DNA of 64,000 nucleotides from CAVZQN01 sp963837395 (GCA_963837395.1 CAWINI010000004.1:1178001-1242000); one strand, 5' to 3'. Positions 1-9,805 are shown, numbered from the stretch's first letter. Numbers and translations: made by a program. The notes: generated by a model not told the origin, from the letters alone.

Positions 1-143
1 AATCCAAGCTTCCGGACATTGAAGCTGCTCGCCAAGAAGGGCGAGCGGGTGAACAATTCGGCACACTGATTCCTAGAATTTTCGATTTCCTTGATTCGCA
101 AGAACCTGATCAAGGCCCTTTTAAGGACTGGTTTCAATATTAA
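1..143 (+). CDS. possible C-terminal fragment of an unrecognised protein
   Basis: Reading from base 3, the plus strand is open for 46 codons and ends in TAA at 141-143. The composition is protein-like, rich in acidic and aromatic residues, and the product ends in KDWFQY. I recognise no family and the start lies outside the window. It would converge on prfA. The remaining bases 144-337 show no gene that I can support; they are AT-rich and carry no clear terminator. Confidence 0.3.
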   Translation, partial: SKLPDIEAARQEGRAGEQFGTLIPRIFDFLDSQEPDQGPFKDWFQY

Positions 144-337
144 TCGGCAATTTAGAATTGATGAGTTAGCCCAACGAATTAAATGTAACCCGGATCAGAT
201 CGGCAAACCCTCAGCAAAAGCTGACAATCACACTATTGGTTCATTGCAAAATTTTACCTTAAGAAGCGGTTGATTCGAACCATTAACAGAAAATTGTTAC
301 TATATCGTTCGAACGTGCGCAACAATTGATGAGAACC

Positions 338-1411
338 TTACGCGGTGGCGAGTTTTTTGAGGGCTTCGGCTTGATAGTGGTTATTCAAACTGGTAAGGAT
401 CTCATCCATATCGCCGTCCATGATGCGATCCAACTGATATAAGGTCAGATTGATCCGATGATCGGTGAGTCGATTTTGCGGGAAATTATAAGTTCGAATT
501 TTTTCACTGCGATCTCCGCTTCCAACCATATTCTTGCGCGTTGATGCAATGGAGTTTGCTTGTTCTTCCTGAGCCATCTGATACAAACGCGATCGTAATA
601 CCTTCAATGCTTTCGCGCGATTCTTATGTTGAGACCGCTCATCCTGGCAACTAATGACAATGCCTGTTGGTAAATGTGTAATCCGCACAGCCGAATGTGT
701 CGTATTTACATGTTGTCCGCCTGGGCCACTTGCGCAGAATGTATCGATCTTTAATTCCGATTCCTTGATTTCAACTTCCACATCTTCCGCTTCAGGCATT
801 ACCGCTACAGTTACGGCAGATGTATGAATGCGTCCGCTGGCTTCAGTAACAGGAACACGCTGAACACGATGAACACCGGATTCATGTTTCATCCAGCTAT
901 ATACTCCCTGCCCTTCAATTGATGCAATAATTTCTTTGAAACCACCTAATCCTGTTGGGTTGCTGTCGATGATACCGATCTTCCATCGTTGTTTTTCAGC
1001 GTATTTGCTGTACATCCGAAATAATTCCGCAGCAAACAATGCTGATTCTTCACCGCCAGTTCCAGCTCGAATTTCAAGAATGACGTTCTTTTCATCAAAC
1101 GGATCTTTCGGAATTAACATCAACTGAAGATCGCGTTCGTACTGTTCCTTCTGCTTTTCTAACCCTTCCAATTCTTCTTTCGCCATCGCAACCATATCTG
1201 CTGAATCTTCTCCATTCAACAAAGCTTTGGTTTCAGAAATGTGATGCAAGATGGATTTATATTGCCGAAAGTTCTGAACAATATCTTCTATTTCCGATTT
1301 CGCTTTTGCATGCTTCTGATACTTCTGGTAATCGGTAGAGATTTCAGGATCCGAAAGAAGATGGTTCAGTTCTTCATACTTCGTCTCCAGTTCTTGCAAT
1401 TTGTCAATCAT
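338..1411 (-). CDS. prfA: peptide chain release factor 1
   Basis: Class I release factor that reads UAA and UAG in the ribosomal A site and triggers hydrolysis of peptidyl-tRNA. The 357-residue product has the usual RF1 length. Visible motifs are the catalytic GGQ loop (SGPGGQHVN, near residue 233) and the RF1-type codon-recognition tripeptide PVT (within RVPVTEASGRIHTS, near 185), rather than the SPF of RF2. It is the last gene of a minus-strand series, downstream of rpmE and rho. The ATG start gives MIDKLQELE, matching the family. The hemK/prmC methyltransferase that often follows prfA is not in the window. Confidence 0.97.
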   Translation of the reverse strand: MIDKLQELETKYEELNHLLSDPEISTDYQKYQKHAKAKSEIEDIVQNFRQYKSILHHISETKALLNGEDSADMVAMAKEELEGLEKQKEQYERDLQLMLIPKDPFDEKNVILEIRAGTGGEESALFAAELFRMYSKYAEKQRWKIGIIDSNPTGLGGFKEIIASIEGQGVYSWMKHESGVHRVQRVPVTEASGRIHTSAVTVAVMPEAEDVEVEIKESELKIDTFCASGPGGQHVNTTHSAVRITHLPTGIVISCQDERSQHKNRAKALKVLRSRLYQMAQEEQANSIASTRKNMVGSGDRSEKIRTYNFPQNRLTDHRINLTLYQLDRIMDGDMDEILTSLNNHYQAEALKKLATA

Positions 1412-1442
1412 GGTTCAATCAAGGAAGGGATTTTGGCAGGAC

Positions 1443-1661
1443 TTAACTTGCTTCTGCTGACTTACTTTTTTTATAACGTCGCTGAAAGCGTTCGAGGCGT
1501 CCGGCCGTATCCACTAATTTCTGTTTCCCCGTAAAAAACGGATGGCACATCGAACAAATTTCTACGCGGATTTCTTTCTTTGTGGATCGTGTTACAAACG
1601 AAGTTCCACATGCACAAATCACGCGCGTTTCGTTGTAGTTTGGATGTATTCCTTTTTTCAT
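1443..1661 (-). CDS. rpmE: 50S ribosomal protein L31
   Basis: Small zinc-binding protein of the large ribosomal subunit, 72 residues. It starts MKKGIHPNYNET, typical of L31, and keeps the cysteine pattern CACGTSF and CSMCHPFF that defines the zinc-containing (C+) form. The tail KLVDTAGRLERFQRRY is also characteristic. It lies between rho and prfA on the same strand, 31 bases upstream of prfA, so the two are probably co-transcribed. A longer overlapping frame that runs into the upstream repeat was rejected. Confidence 0.96.
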   Translation of the reverse strand: MKKGIHPNYNETRVICACGTSFVTRSTKKEIRVEICSMCHPFFTGKQKLVDTAGRLERFQRRYKKSKSAEAS

Positions 1662-1678
1662 ATTTGCTCCTGATTCTT

Positions 1679-1740
1679 ATGGCAGGCTGGAAGCCTGCGG
1701 CCCGCAATGCGGACAGGATGTCCGCGCTCCGGAGCGGCAT
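1679..1740. repeat. double-hairpin intergenic palindrome between rho and rpmE
   Basis: Two adjacent inverted repeats: GCAGGCT/AGCCTGC around GGA (about 1682-1699) and GCGGACA/TGTCCGC around GGA (about 1710-1726). GC content is clearly above the flanks. Elements with these words are common as dispersed repeats in several bacterial phyla; that is general knowledge, and only one copy is in this window. It sits between the rho stop and the rpmE start, so it would be in the mRNA if the two genes are co-transcribed. Confidence 0.7.
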
Positions 1741-1797
1741 ACAAGTATAAACTTCTGACGGAAAAAGTCAAAATTATCGTCGAGCCGGGCTGACAGG

Positions 1798-3051
1798 TTA
1801 CATGGCTGCGGACATTGAAGAGAGGAACTCCTTATTACTCTTGGTTTTTCCCATACGATCGATCAACAATTCCATCGCTTCTACTGAAGACAACGGTGAC
1901 AATACCTTGCGTAAGATCCACACACGATTGAGCTCTTCAGCCGAAAGCAGCAATTCTTCTTTGCGGGTTCCGGACCGATTGATATCGATGGATGGGAAAA
2001 TACGTTTGTCACTCAGTTTGCGATCGAGATGGATTTCCAGGTTACCGGTACCTTTGAATTCTTCGTAAATGACATCATCCATACGGCTTCCGGTATCTAC
2101 CAGGCATGTTGCAATGATCGTTAAACTTCCGCCTTCTTCGATGTTGCGGGCGGATCCGAAAAATCGTTTTGGTCTTTGCAACGCATTCGCATCAATACCA
2201 CCAGACAGAACTTTTCCGCTGGATGGAATGATCGCATTATTTGCACGCGAAAGACGCGTTAAGCTGTCCAGAACGATTACCACATCGCGTTTGTGTTCAA
2301 CGAGACGTTTTGCCTTTTCGATCACCATGTCGGCAACCTGAACGTGCCGTGTTGGAGGTTCATCGAATGTAGAGCTGATAATTTCAGCATCCACACTACG
2401 CTGGAAGTCCGTCACTTCTTCCGGACGTTCATCGATCAGCAGAACGATCAACACAACCTCAGGATGGTTGGACGTAATACTTTTTGCAATTGCTTGCAGC
2501 AACATGGTCTTTCCTGTACGCGGCGCTGCAACAATCAAACCTCGTTGACCCTTACCGATTGGTGTCAGCAAATCCATGACACGTGCAGAAACATTTTCCT
2601 TTTCATTTTCCAACTGAATCCGCTCATTCGGATAAAGCGGCGTTAAGTTGTCAAAAAGAATTTTGTTACGTGCTTCCGTTGGATGTTCAAAGTTGACAGC
2701 TTCAACTTTGATCAACGCAAAATAACGTTCACCATCTTTAGGTGGACGGATTTGTCCGGAAATCGTATCACCGGTTCGCAAGTTAAATTTCCGAATTTGC
2801 GATGGTGAAACATAAATATCATCCGGACCTGGTAAGTAGTTGTAATCCGGTGCACGTAAAAATCCAAAGCCTTCCGGCAGAATTTCCAGTACACCTTCAG
2901 CGAAGATCAAACCATCTTTTTCAGTTTGGGCCTTTAAAATCTCAAAAATCAGCTCCTGCTTCCGCATGCTGCTGGCCCCACTGACATTTAATTCCTTCGC
3001 TACTGTACTAAGAGAAGAGATGTTCATCTCCTTCAATTCAGCAATATTCAT
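1798..3051 (-). CDS. rho: transcription termination factor Rho
   Basis: Hexameric RNA-dependent ATPase/helicase that terminates transcription. The 417-residue product has the N-terminal Rho domain (about 1-45), an S1-like RNA-binding domain with EGFGFLRAPDYNYLPGPDDI (about 58-78), and the ATPase core. The core has Walker A APRTGKTM (near 180), Walker B VVIVLDSLTRLSRA, and the secondary RNA-binding region GSLTIIATCLVDTGSRMDD. Length and start (MNIAELKEMN) match the family without the long insert seen in high-GC actinobacteria. It lies downstream of engB and upstream of rpmE on the minus strand. Confidence 0.97.
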   Translation of the reverse strand: MNIAELKEMNISSLSTVAKELNVSGASSMRKQELIFEILKAQTEKDGLIFAEGVLEILPEGFGFLRAPDYNYLPGPDDIYVSPSQIRKFNLRTGDTISGQIRPPKDGERYFALIKVEAVNFEHPTEARNKILFDNLTPLYPNERIQLENEKENVSARVMDLLTPIGKGQRGLIVAAPRTGKTMLLQAIAKSITSNHPEVVLIVLLIDERPEEVTDFQRSVDAEIISSTFDEPPTRHVQVADMVIEKAKRLVEHKRDVVIVLDSLTRLSRANNAIIPSSGKVLSGGIDANALQRPKRFFGSARNIEEGGSLTIIATCLVDTGSRMDDVIYEEFKGTGNLEIHLDRKLSDKRIFPSIDINRSGTRKEELLLSAEELNRVWILRKVLSPLSSVEAMELLIDRMGKTKSNKEFLSSMSAAM

Positions 3052-3069
3052 AACTTTCTCCGTTTTTTC

Positions 3070-3096
3070 ACCACAAAGTCTCAGAGTCTTTGCGGT
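3070..3096. repeat. short palindrome abutting the engB stop codon
   Basis: Imperfect inverted repeat with arms ACC..AAAG and CTTT..GGT. It directly follows the TGA stop of engB (3097-3099 on the minus strand). The words resemble the CCGCAGAGAC-type element after lptG at 29951-29977. Confidence 0.5.
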
Positions 3097-3651
3097 TCAA
3101 AGACTTTCTAATAATTTTCTCAACTCGTGTTTGCCTTCATTTGTTTGTGTAGAGACAAAGAGCGGAGGTTGATCTGAAAACGTTTCACGCGCTTTCCGAT
3201 CAGCATCCATTCTTTCTTTCCGATTTAACTTGTCAGACTTATTTAACACAACTACGTTTGGTAAGCCTTGTTGATTGAGCCATTCATTGAGCTGCATATC
3301 AAGCTCCATTCCCGGATGCCTTGAATCCACAATGTGAACCGCAAGCTGAAAATTTTCGGCAGTCAAAAACTTCCGGATCAAACGGTCCCAATCGTGTCGC
3401 ATTTGTTTGGACACTTTTGCGTAACCGAATCCTGGAAAGTCCCCGAATATCCACTTATCCTCTACCCTGAACAAATTCAACGCTTGAGTCCGCCCTGGTG
3501 TTTTACTAACTCGCGCTATCGTGGATTGCGTTAACAAATTGATCAATGATGATTTCCCGACATTTGATCTGCCGAGAAATGCTACCCATATACCTCTCAC
3601 CTCCGGCAGTTTTGTTGTAGCAGTAAAACTGCCGATAAATTCCAAACCCAC
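3097..3651 (-). CDS. engB: ribosome biogenesis GTP-binding protein YsxC/EngB
   Basis: TRAFAC-class GTPase needed for late assembly of the 50S subunit. The 184-residue product carries G1 GRSNVGKSSLIN (near 28), G3 DFPGFGYAKV (near 71) and G4 LNKSDK (near 138), all in the right order and spacing for EngB. It starts 6 bases after the lon stop, so it is probably translated from the lon message; lon-engB neighbours are common. The stop codon TGA touches a small palindrome. Confidence 0.95.
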   Translation of the reverse strand: MGLEFIGSFTATTKLPEVRGIWVAFLGRSNVGKSSLINLLTQSTIARVSKTPGRTQALNLFRVEDKWIFGDFPGFGYAKVSKQMRHDWDRLIRKFLTAENFQLAVHIVDSRHPGMELDMQLNEWLNQQGLPNVVVLNKSDKLNRKERMDADRKARETFSDQPPLFVSTQTNEGKHELRKLLESL

Positions 3652-3657
3652 AATTCA

Positions 3658-6080
3658 CTACTGCGGTAAGATAACTTCTTTCTTGCTCTTCTTTCTGGAA
3701 ACAGGAGCAATTTCAGGCCGACTTTTTTTCCGTTTTTGTTCCAATGGTTTTATTAAAGCAATTGGAAGAACTTCATCCATTGAATCAACAAGTTTTACAA
3801 CTAGATCTTTTCTAACATTCGCCGGAATTTCCGATAAATCTTTTTCGTTTTTACGCGGCAAGATAATTGTAGAAACACCGGCGCGATGTGCTGCAAGAAT
3901 TTTTTCCTTTACACCACCAATCGGCAAAACTTTTCCGCGGAGCGTAATTTCGCCGGTCATTGCCACGTCGCGTTTCACTGGATTTCGCGTAAGAGCTGAA
4001 ATCAATGCGGTTGCCATTGTAATTCCGGCTGAAGGTTCGATCTTTTGGAATTGCACCTTCAGGAATATGAACATGGAAATCAAGATGTTGGTAAAAATCC
4101 GTTGATAATCCAAATTGTTGTGTGCAAGACCGGATGTAGCTTAATGCAGCGCGAGCCGATTCTTGCATTACCTTTCCAAGTTTTCCGGTAAGCATCAGCC
4201 GGCCTTTGCCGTTCATCAATGTTGCTTCGGTAAACAGCAATTCACCGCCACGTTCAGTCCATGCAAGACCGGTTGCCATTCCAATTTCATCTGTTTTTTC
4301 GCGATCCATTTCAGTGAAATGTTCAACGCCAAGAAATTTTCTGGCGGATTCAATAGTAAGAGTGCGTTCATGAGGATCTTTCGTCGCGATTTTGCGCGCA
4401 ATTTTGCGAAGGATTGATGCCAGCTCACGTTCCAAATTGCGAACACCGGCTTCCCTCGTATAATGACGGATGATATGACGTATCACCTGTTCCGGGACAT
4501 TGATTTTGTATCCTGAAAGACCATGTGATTCCAACTGCCTTGGAATCAGGTAGCGTGTAGCAATCTGAACTTTTTCATCTTCCGTATATCCCGGCAGCTG
4601 CAAAATTTCCATTCGATCATTCAGCGCAGGCGGAATACTATGCGGAACATTCGCAGTCATGATGAACATTACGTGTGAAAGATCGTAGTGCGTATCAAGA
4701 TAATGATCCAAAAAGGTTTTATTATGATCCGGATCCAGAACCTCTAATAATGCAGCTGTTGGATCACCGCGGAAATCCATACTCATCTTGTCCACTTCAT
4801 CCAAAAGGAATACTGGATTGATTGTTCCGGCCCGCTTCATCATCTGAATGATCTGACCAGGAAATGCTCCAATATATGTGCGGCGATGACCGCGGATTTC
4901 CGCTTCATCGCGCACACCGCCTAAAGATAACCGCACAAACTTTCGTCCGGTTGCTCGTGCAATCGATGCCCCTAACGAAGTTTTCCCAACACCAGGACGA
5001 ACCAGCAAAGCACAAAATCGTTCCGGCATTCTTTTTCTTGGATAACTTTCGCGTTGCAAGATATTCAATAATGCGCTCCTTTATTTTTTCCAGACCGTAA
5101 TGGTCTTCATCTAAAATTTTTTGTGCTTTTCTCAGGTCCTGAATCTCTCGTGTTGTTTCACTCCATGGCACTCCGAGGATCCAATCAAGATAATTGCGCG
5201 AAACTGTGGCTTCAGCCGACATTGGCGGCATCAATTGCAAACGCCGCAACTCACCCAAAGCTTTTTCTTTTGCATCATCTGCAAGTTTTAGTGACTCGAT
5301 TTTCTTACGATATTCATCAATTTCTTCCTGAGCAATGTTCTCTTCATTGCGGCCCAACTCGCGTTGAATTGCTTTCATCTTTTCGCTCAAATAGTATTCG
5401 CGCTGCGCACGTTCCATTTGTTTTCGTACACGCGAATCCAACTTCTTTTCAACTTTGAGCTTCCCAATCTCCTGCCGCAAGATCGCAAGCACACGCGCAA
5501 GCCTTTCACCGGGGTGAGTTATCTCCAACAAATCCTGCTTCTGGTTAATTTCCAGGTTCAAATATGCGATTACTAAATCTGCCAGACGTCCTGGATTATC
5601 GGTACGATGCGGCAAAACCGCGCCTGCAGAAAATCCTGGAACACGTTTCGCATATTGTTCCAACAACGATAACAATTCGCCTTTTCTTTCGGCTAATAAT
5701 GGATCGGGCTCTACTGATCGTTGAAGTACTTTCACCGTTACAGAAAAATGGTCGCCCATATGCGCTTCTAAAATCCGGGCACGCTCAATTCCTTCAACTA
5801 ACACTTTCGTATTCCCATCATCCTGCCGGATGCTTTCCACAACGTAACCGACACAGCCGATGGAAAAAATGTCTTCAAGCCGCGGATTTGTAATTTGAGC
5901 TGATCGTTGTGCTGCAAGAAATAATCTGCGATCGCTTTCAATAGCCGATGCCAGTGCTTTTAGCGAATTTTCGCGGCCAACTAAAAATGGCATCATCATA
6001 CCTGGAAATAACACTGCATCCCGCAATGGAATCATTGGGAGTGTCAGGATTTCTGGTACAGTTGCGTGGTTTTGTTTCAT
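3658..6080 (-). CDS. lon: ATP-dependent protease Lon, interrupted by two frameshifts
   Basis: AAA+ serine protease that degrades misfolded and regulatory proteins in the cytosol. Three overlapping frames together give one complete Lon of about 806 residues. They are the N-terminal LON domain (LPMIPLRDAVLFPGMMMPFLVG), the AAA+ module (PGVGKTSLGASIARATGRKF) and the protease domain with catalytic Ser in PSAGITMATAL and Lys in GGVKEKILAAHRAG. Each join needs removal of one base: near 4997, inside the Walker A loop, and at 4039, just before the catalytic Ser (D-E-P-S-A-G restored). Nothing else is damaged. It lies between clpX and engB. Assembly error is the simplest explanation; a real null would be notable. 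Confidence 0.93.
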
Positions 6081-6161
6081 ATAATGAGGTTCTTTATTGC
6101 AGAAACGTAGAGTATTTTTTTCAGTTTAGTGAGATGCCGGAAGGAAACTCAATCTTTAGTA

Positions 6162-7409
6162 TTATACAGCCTTTTCAATTAAAGTAATTGGCTTCGAGAA
6201 ATTCAGAACGACATCCTTGGTAATAACACATTCCTTGATATTCTTCTGTGAGGGGAGATGGTACATCAGGTCCAGCATCAGATCTTCAATGATTTGGCGT
6301 AATCCCCTCGCTCCCATTTTACGCTTTAAAGCCATTTCTGCAATGGTTTTAACTGCATCATCAGTAAATTTAAGCTCAACGCCGTCATAATCCAGCATCA
6401 CCTGAAATTGTTTGACCAGAGCATTTTTCGGCTCAGTCAGAATACGAACCAGAGCAGCCATATCCAGGTCATGCAACGCTGCCACAACAGGAAGACGTCC
6501 AACAAATTCTGGAATTAATCCAAACTTGATCAAATCTTCCGGTTGAACTTGTTCCAAAAGGGATCCTGTATCCTTTTGACCCTTCGGTGGAATGTTTGCA
6601 CTATAACCCAAACTTTTGCGCCCAACCCTGCGTTCAATTACTTTTTCTAATCCAACAAATGCGCCACCACAAATGAACAAAATATTTGTGGTATCAATTT
6701 GATAAAACTCTTGATGGGGATGTTTACGTCCACCTTGTGGTGGAACATTCGCAACAGTCCCTTCAAGAATTTTCAGCAAAGCTTGCTGAACGCCTTCACC
6801 GGAAACATCACGCGTAATCGATGGATTTTCATCCTTACGCGCGATCTTATCTACTTCATCTATATAAATAATTCCTTTTTGAGTTTTCTCCAGGTCACCG
6901 TTCGCATTCTGGAATAATTTCAAAATAATATTTTCAACGTCTTCACCAACATAACCCGCTTCAGTTAACGTTGTAGCATCTACGATTGCAAAAGGTACGT
7001 TCAAACATTTTGCAAGCGTTTGTGCAAGCAACGTTTTTCCGGTACCCGTAGGACCGATCAAAAGAATATTGCTTTTGCTAACTTCGATATCGTTTTTCTT
7101 CTTGGTGAGTTCGATCCGTTTGTAATGGTTGTAAACGGCCACGGCAAGCTTCTTTTTGGCCATTTCTTGACCGATTACATATTGATCCAGGAAGGCTTTA
7201 ATATCGGATGGTTTCAGATATCCGGAAGAAGAGGTGTTTCGATTAAAGACGTTTTCTTCTTCTATAAGAAGGTTACGGCAAGCTTCGATACATTCGTCGC
7301 AGATGCAAACGGATGGGGAGCTTGCAATTAGTCGTCGGACGTCTTCCTGTCGTTTGTGGCAGAAGGAACACCGCAAAACAATGCCGTCGTTACTGTTTCT
7401 TCGTACCAT
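6162..7409 (-). CDS. clpX: ATP-dependent Clp protease ATP-binding subunit ClpX
   Basis: AAA+ unfoldase that feeds substrates to ClpP. The 415-residue product has the N-terminal zinc-binding domain (CSFCHKRQ and CICDEC, residues about 14-40), Walker A GPTGTGKTLLAQ (near 124), Walker B GIIYIDEVDKIA, and the C-terminal sensor-2 region KMGARGLRQIIEDLML. The length is normal. It lies 100 bases downstream of clpP and has its own promoter-like sequence (7454-7482), so it may be transcribed both with clpP and alone. lon follows 81 bases downstream. Confidence 0.97.
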   Translation of the reverse strand: MVRRNSNDGIVLRCSFCHKRQEDVRRLIASSPSVCICDECIEACRNLLIEEENVFNRNTSSSGYLKPSDIKAFLDQYVIGQEMAKKKLAVAVYNHYKRIELTKKKNDIEVSKSNILLIGPTGTGKTLLAQTLAKCLNVPFAIVDATTLTEAGYVGEDVENIILKLFQNANGDLEKTQKGIIYIDEVDKIARKDENPSITRDVSGEGVQQALLKILEGTVANVPPQGGRKHPHQEFYQIDTTNILFICGGAFVGLEKVIERRVGRKSLGYSANIPPKGQKDTGSLLEQVQPEDLIKFGLIPEFVGRLPVVAALHDLDMAALVRILTEPKNALVKQFQVMLDYDGVELKFTDDAVKTIAEMALKRKMGARGLRQIIEDLMLDLMYHLPSQKNIKECVITKDVVLNFSKPITLIEKAV

Positions 7410-7453
7410 GTAAGTTGAAGCGCTAGAACCCCTTTAGGCCAATCTCAAGCATA

Positions 7454-7482
7454 ATCATAGAGGCAGCAAGGTAGTTTGTCAA
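7454..7482 (-). promoter_or_regulatory. sigma70-type promoter upstream of clpX
   Basis: Reading the minus strand, a perfect -35 TTGACA (7482-7477) is followed after 17 bases by TATGAT (7459-7454). The expected start site is about 40 bases upstream of the clpX ATG. No CIRCE-like or other operator was recognised nearby. Confidence 0.65.
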
Positions 7483-7509
7483 TTTTTTGACCACTTGGTT
7501 GTCCAGCCT

Positions 7510-8136
7510 CTATTCCGTGCGTTTTTTGGTGTTGGAACGCTGGTAGATTACGTCATCAATTAAGCCGTATTCTTTGGCCTGTTCGGCCGTCAAAATGAAA
7601 TCCCGATCCAGATCTTTTTCGATCCGCTCGCGCGGCTGTTTGCAATGCTGCTGGTAAATTTCAGTGATCCGATCCTTCATTCTCAATATTTCTTTGGCCT
7701 GAATGTGAATATCAGATGCCTGACCCTGAAACCCGCCAAGAGGCTGATGCAAAACAACACGCGAATTAGGAAGTGCCAGTCTTTTTCCAGTAGTCCCTGC
7801 AGCTAAAAGTACTGATGCCATACTTGCAGCCTGACCGATAACAATTGTTGAAACATCAGGACGAACAAACTGCATCGTATCGTAAATAGCAAGACCGGCT
7901 GTAAGAACTCCGCCAGGTGAGTTGATGTAGATCTGAATATCTTTCTCCGGATCTTCTGCTTCCAAAAATAACATTTGTGCAATTACAAGATTTGCAATCA
8001 CATCATCAATCGGCGTACCGATAAAAATGATGTTGTCTTTTAGCAGCCGCGAGAAAATATCGTAACCACGTTCACCGCGATTCGTTTGTTCAACTACTAC
8101 CGGAATCCATTGATTAACTACATCGGGCATTTTCAT
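7510..8136 (-). CDS. clpP: ATP-dependent Clp protease proteolytic subunit ClpP
   Basis: Serine peptidase that forms the tetradecameric chamber used by ClpX. The 208-residue product has the catalytic Ser in GQAASMASVLLAAG, the His in SRVVLHQPLGG and the Asp in the DRDFILTAEQAKEYGLID segment. It starts MKMPDVVNQWIPVVVEQTNRGER, and an AGGAG ribosome site lies about a dozen bases upstream. It lies between tig and clpX in the widespread tig-clpP-clpX order. The tig-clpP spacer contains a large palindrome. Confidence 0.97.
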   Translation of the reverse strand: MKMPDVVNQWIPVVVEQTNRGERGYDIFSRLLKDNIIFIGTPIDDVIANLVIAQMLFLEAEDPEKDIQIYINSPGGVLTAGLAIYDTMQFVRPDVSTIVIGQAASMASVLLAAGTTGKRLALPNSRVVLHQPLGGFQGQASDIHIQAKEILRMKDRITEIYQQHCKQPRERIEKDLDRDFILTAEQAKEYGLIDDVIYQRSNTKKRTE

Positions 8137-8158
8137 TTGTAAAATTGCTCCTTAGGAA

Positions 8159-8237
8159 TTTGTAACGCCGGCGGCTTGCCGGCTAACTTTGTTTTCGTAT
8201 TGCGATATCTCAGCCGGCCAGCGGCCGGCGTTACAAA
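8159..8237. repeat. 79-base palindrome in the tig-clpP spacer
   Basis: Outer arms TTTGTAACGCCGG and CCGGCGTTACAAA are exact inverted repeats. Inner arms add CTTGCCGGCT/AGCCGGCCAG pairing. The stem is much more GC-rich than the surroundings. It sits inside the probable tig-clpP-clpX transcript, 22 bases before the clpP start and beside its ribosome site, so it could affect processing or clpP translation. Confidence 0.8.
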
Positions 8238-8268
8238 TCGCTTCACAACCTCTCTCCGTTCTATAATC

Positions 8269-9546
8269 CTATTTCATAACGGCTTGGTCCACTAAAAAAT
8301 CTAATGTTTTTGTTACGCGAATTCTGTTGCGCAAATTATCCATCTTTTCTTCTTTGATGACTTCAGCCTTGATTGCCTCCGGCGCGCGCCGTTGTTGATC
8401 TGCCATCCGTTGAATTGCTTGATCCACATCTTCATCAGTAACTTCGATTTTTTCAAGATCACCAATTGTTTCCAAAATCATAGAACCGCGAATATTTCTC
8501 TCTGCTTGCTGTGATAATTTTTCCTGAATCTCTTTCCAATTAATTGAAGGATCTTTCAAATTCACTCCGCGATGATGCATTACATAAGCATATTCATTCA
8601 GCAGCGATTCGGTTTCTTTTCGAACCATAGTTTCAGGAACTTCAAAAGGATTTTCATCCACAAGCCGTTTCAGAACTTCTTCCTTACGAGCATTTTGAAG
8701 TTGATTCTTTTTATGCGTAAGCACATCTGCAGAAATTTTTTCTTTCAGATCAGCGAGGGATTTGAACTCTCCCAGATCTTTGGCAAATTCATCATCAATT
8801 GTCGAAAGACGTTTTTCATTCACACTCTCCATCTTTATTGAATAATGAATGGTTTTGCCGGCGATCGATTTTTCAGGGTTATCTTCCGGATAGGTCGCAT
8901 CAAATTCAACTAAATCACCAGCACTTTTTCCTTCAAGATTTTCGTTGAATGCAGGATGATTATCGGTCGAACCAAGTTCAATACTGGAGCGGCCATCATA
9001 TAATGTTTTCGCTTTATCATCCTGGGTAACAGTCGCTTTCACCTGAGCATTAATGAAGTGTCCTTTTTGTGCAGGAGTGTTTTCTAAAGGAATCAATTCA
9101 GCTGTTGCTTCCTGATGATTCTTCAACACCTGATCCACTTCTTCATCTTTCACTTCTAAATTTTCCGCTTTGAGTTCCAAACCGCGATAATTTCCAAGCT
9201 TTACATTTGGACGCGTTTCAACCGTAACTTTGAATAGAAACGGCGAACCTTCTGCATAAAGAACATCGTGGAGCGCAGGTTCAGTGATTACATCCAATTC
9301 ATTTTCTTTTAATGCTTGTTTGTATGCATCGGGAATGACTGTATTAATAACTTCATCTTTAATATGTTGGGCATAACGTGAGCGAACCATATTCTCAGGT
9401 GCTTTTCCCGGGCGAAATCCTGGAATCCGCGCTGATCTCATAATGATACGAACTGCTTGTTTTACATGAGTATCGACATCTTCCCAAGGGATCTCGAAAT
9501 GAATTATTTTTTTTACATCACTGACATTTTCAATTTGGGTCTTCAA
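8269..9546 (-). CDS. tig: trigger factor
   Basis: Ribosome-associated chaperone with peptidyl-prolyl isomerase activity. The 425-residue product has the N-terminal ribosome-binding domain with the signature GFRPGKAPENMVRSRY (residues about 43-58), a central FKBP-like domain (about 155-245) and the helical C-terminal chaperone domain. Translation begins at a TTG codon; a GGAG ribosome site about ten bases upstream supports this, and no ATG in frame fits the family N-terminus better. It is the first gene of the tig-clpP-clpX-lon-engB series and has a good promoter directly upstream. Confidence 0.95.
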   Translation of the reverse strand: MKTQIENVSDVKKIIHFEIPWEDVDTHVKQAVRIIMRSARIPGFRPGKAPENMVRSRYAQHIKDEVINTVIPDAYKQALKENELDVITEPALHDVLYAEGSPFLFKVTVETRPNVKLGNYRGLELKAENLEVKDEEVDQVLKNHQEATAELIPLENTPAQKGHFINAQVKATVTQDDKAKTLYDGRSSIELGSTDNHPAFNENLEGKSAGDLVEFDATYPEDNPEKSIAGKTIHYSIKMESVNEKRLSTIDDEFAKDLGEFKSLADLKEKISADVLTHKKNQLQNARKEEVLKRLVDENPFEVPETMVRKETESLLNEYAYVMHHRGVNLKDPSINWKEIQEKLSQQAERNIRGSMILETIGDLEKIEVTDEDVDQAIQRMADQQRRAPEAIKAEVIKEEKMDNLRNRIRVTKTLDFLVDQAVMK

Positions 9547-9605
9547 GGTCGGAAACTCCTGCTAGGTGGGGTTTATTTTTCTCCTAGATTAAGAATAGAA
9601 CAGTG

Positions 9606-9634
9606 AATGTAACACTGCGATGGTACATTGTCAA
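9606..9634 (-). promoter_or_regulatory. sigma70-type promoter upstream of tig
   Basis: On the minus strand, a perfect -35 TTGACA (9634-9629) precedes TACATT (9611-9606) with 17-base spacing. This leaves a leader of roughly 50 bases before the TTG start of tig, including its GGAG ribosome site. Confidence 0.6.
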
Positions 9635-9805
9635 AAATCTCGCGGTTCTCGAGTACTAAAAATTGTTCTAAGGGCTGTAGCTATTTATGAAGCGTCGCAC
9701 CACATATTGTGTTTAGCATTTCTGTGAACGGCACAATGCTAGTGCAGTGCGCAAAACTGCTGTAATGATGCGCATCCCCGCTCTTTTGTTGCTCTAACAT
9801 TGTGA

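Noticed and set aside
260..300. GGTTCGAATC-like sequence resembling a tRNA T loop on the minus strand
   Set aside because: The flanking bases do not form a T stem, and no anticodon or acceptor stem can be drawn around it.
1471..1740. 89-codon frame overlapping rpmE, with SADILSALRAAGFQPA
   Set aside because: It translates the GC-rich palindrome and the shadow frame of rpmE; the real L31 gene is in the other frame with all its cysteines.
3521..4105. 194-codon plus-strand frame across engB and lon
   Set aside because: Antisense to two conserved genes, with no start site or protein-like features.
6161..6166. TATAAT on the minus strand upstream of lon
   Set aside because: No -35 element at acceptable spacing was found, so a promoter cannot be supported.
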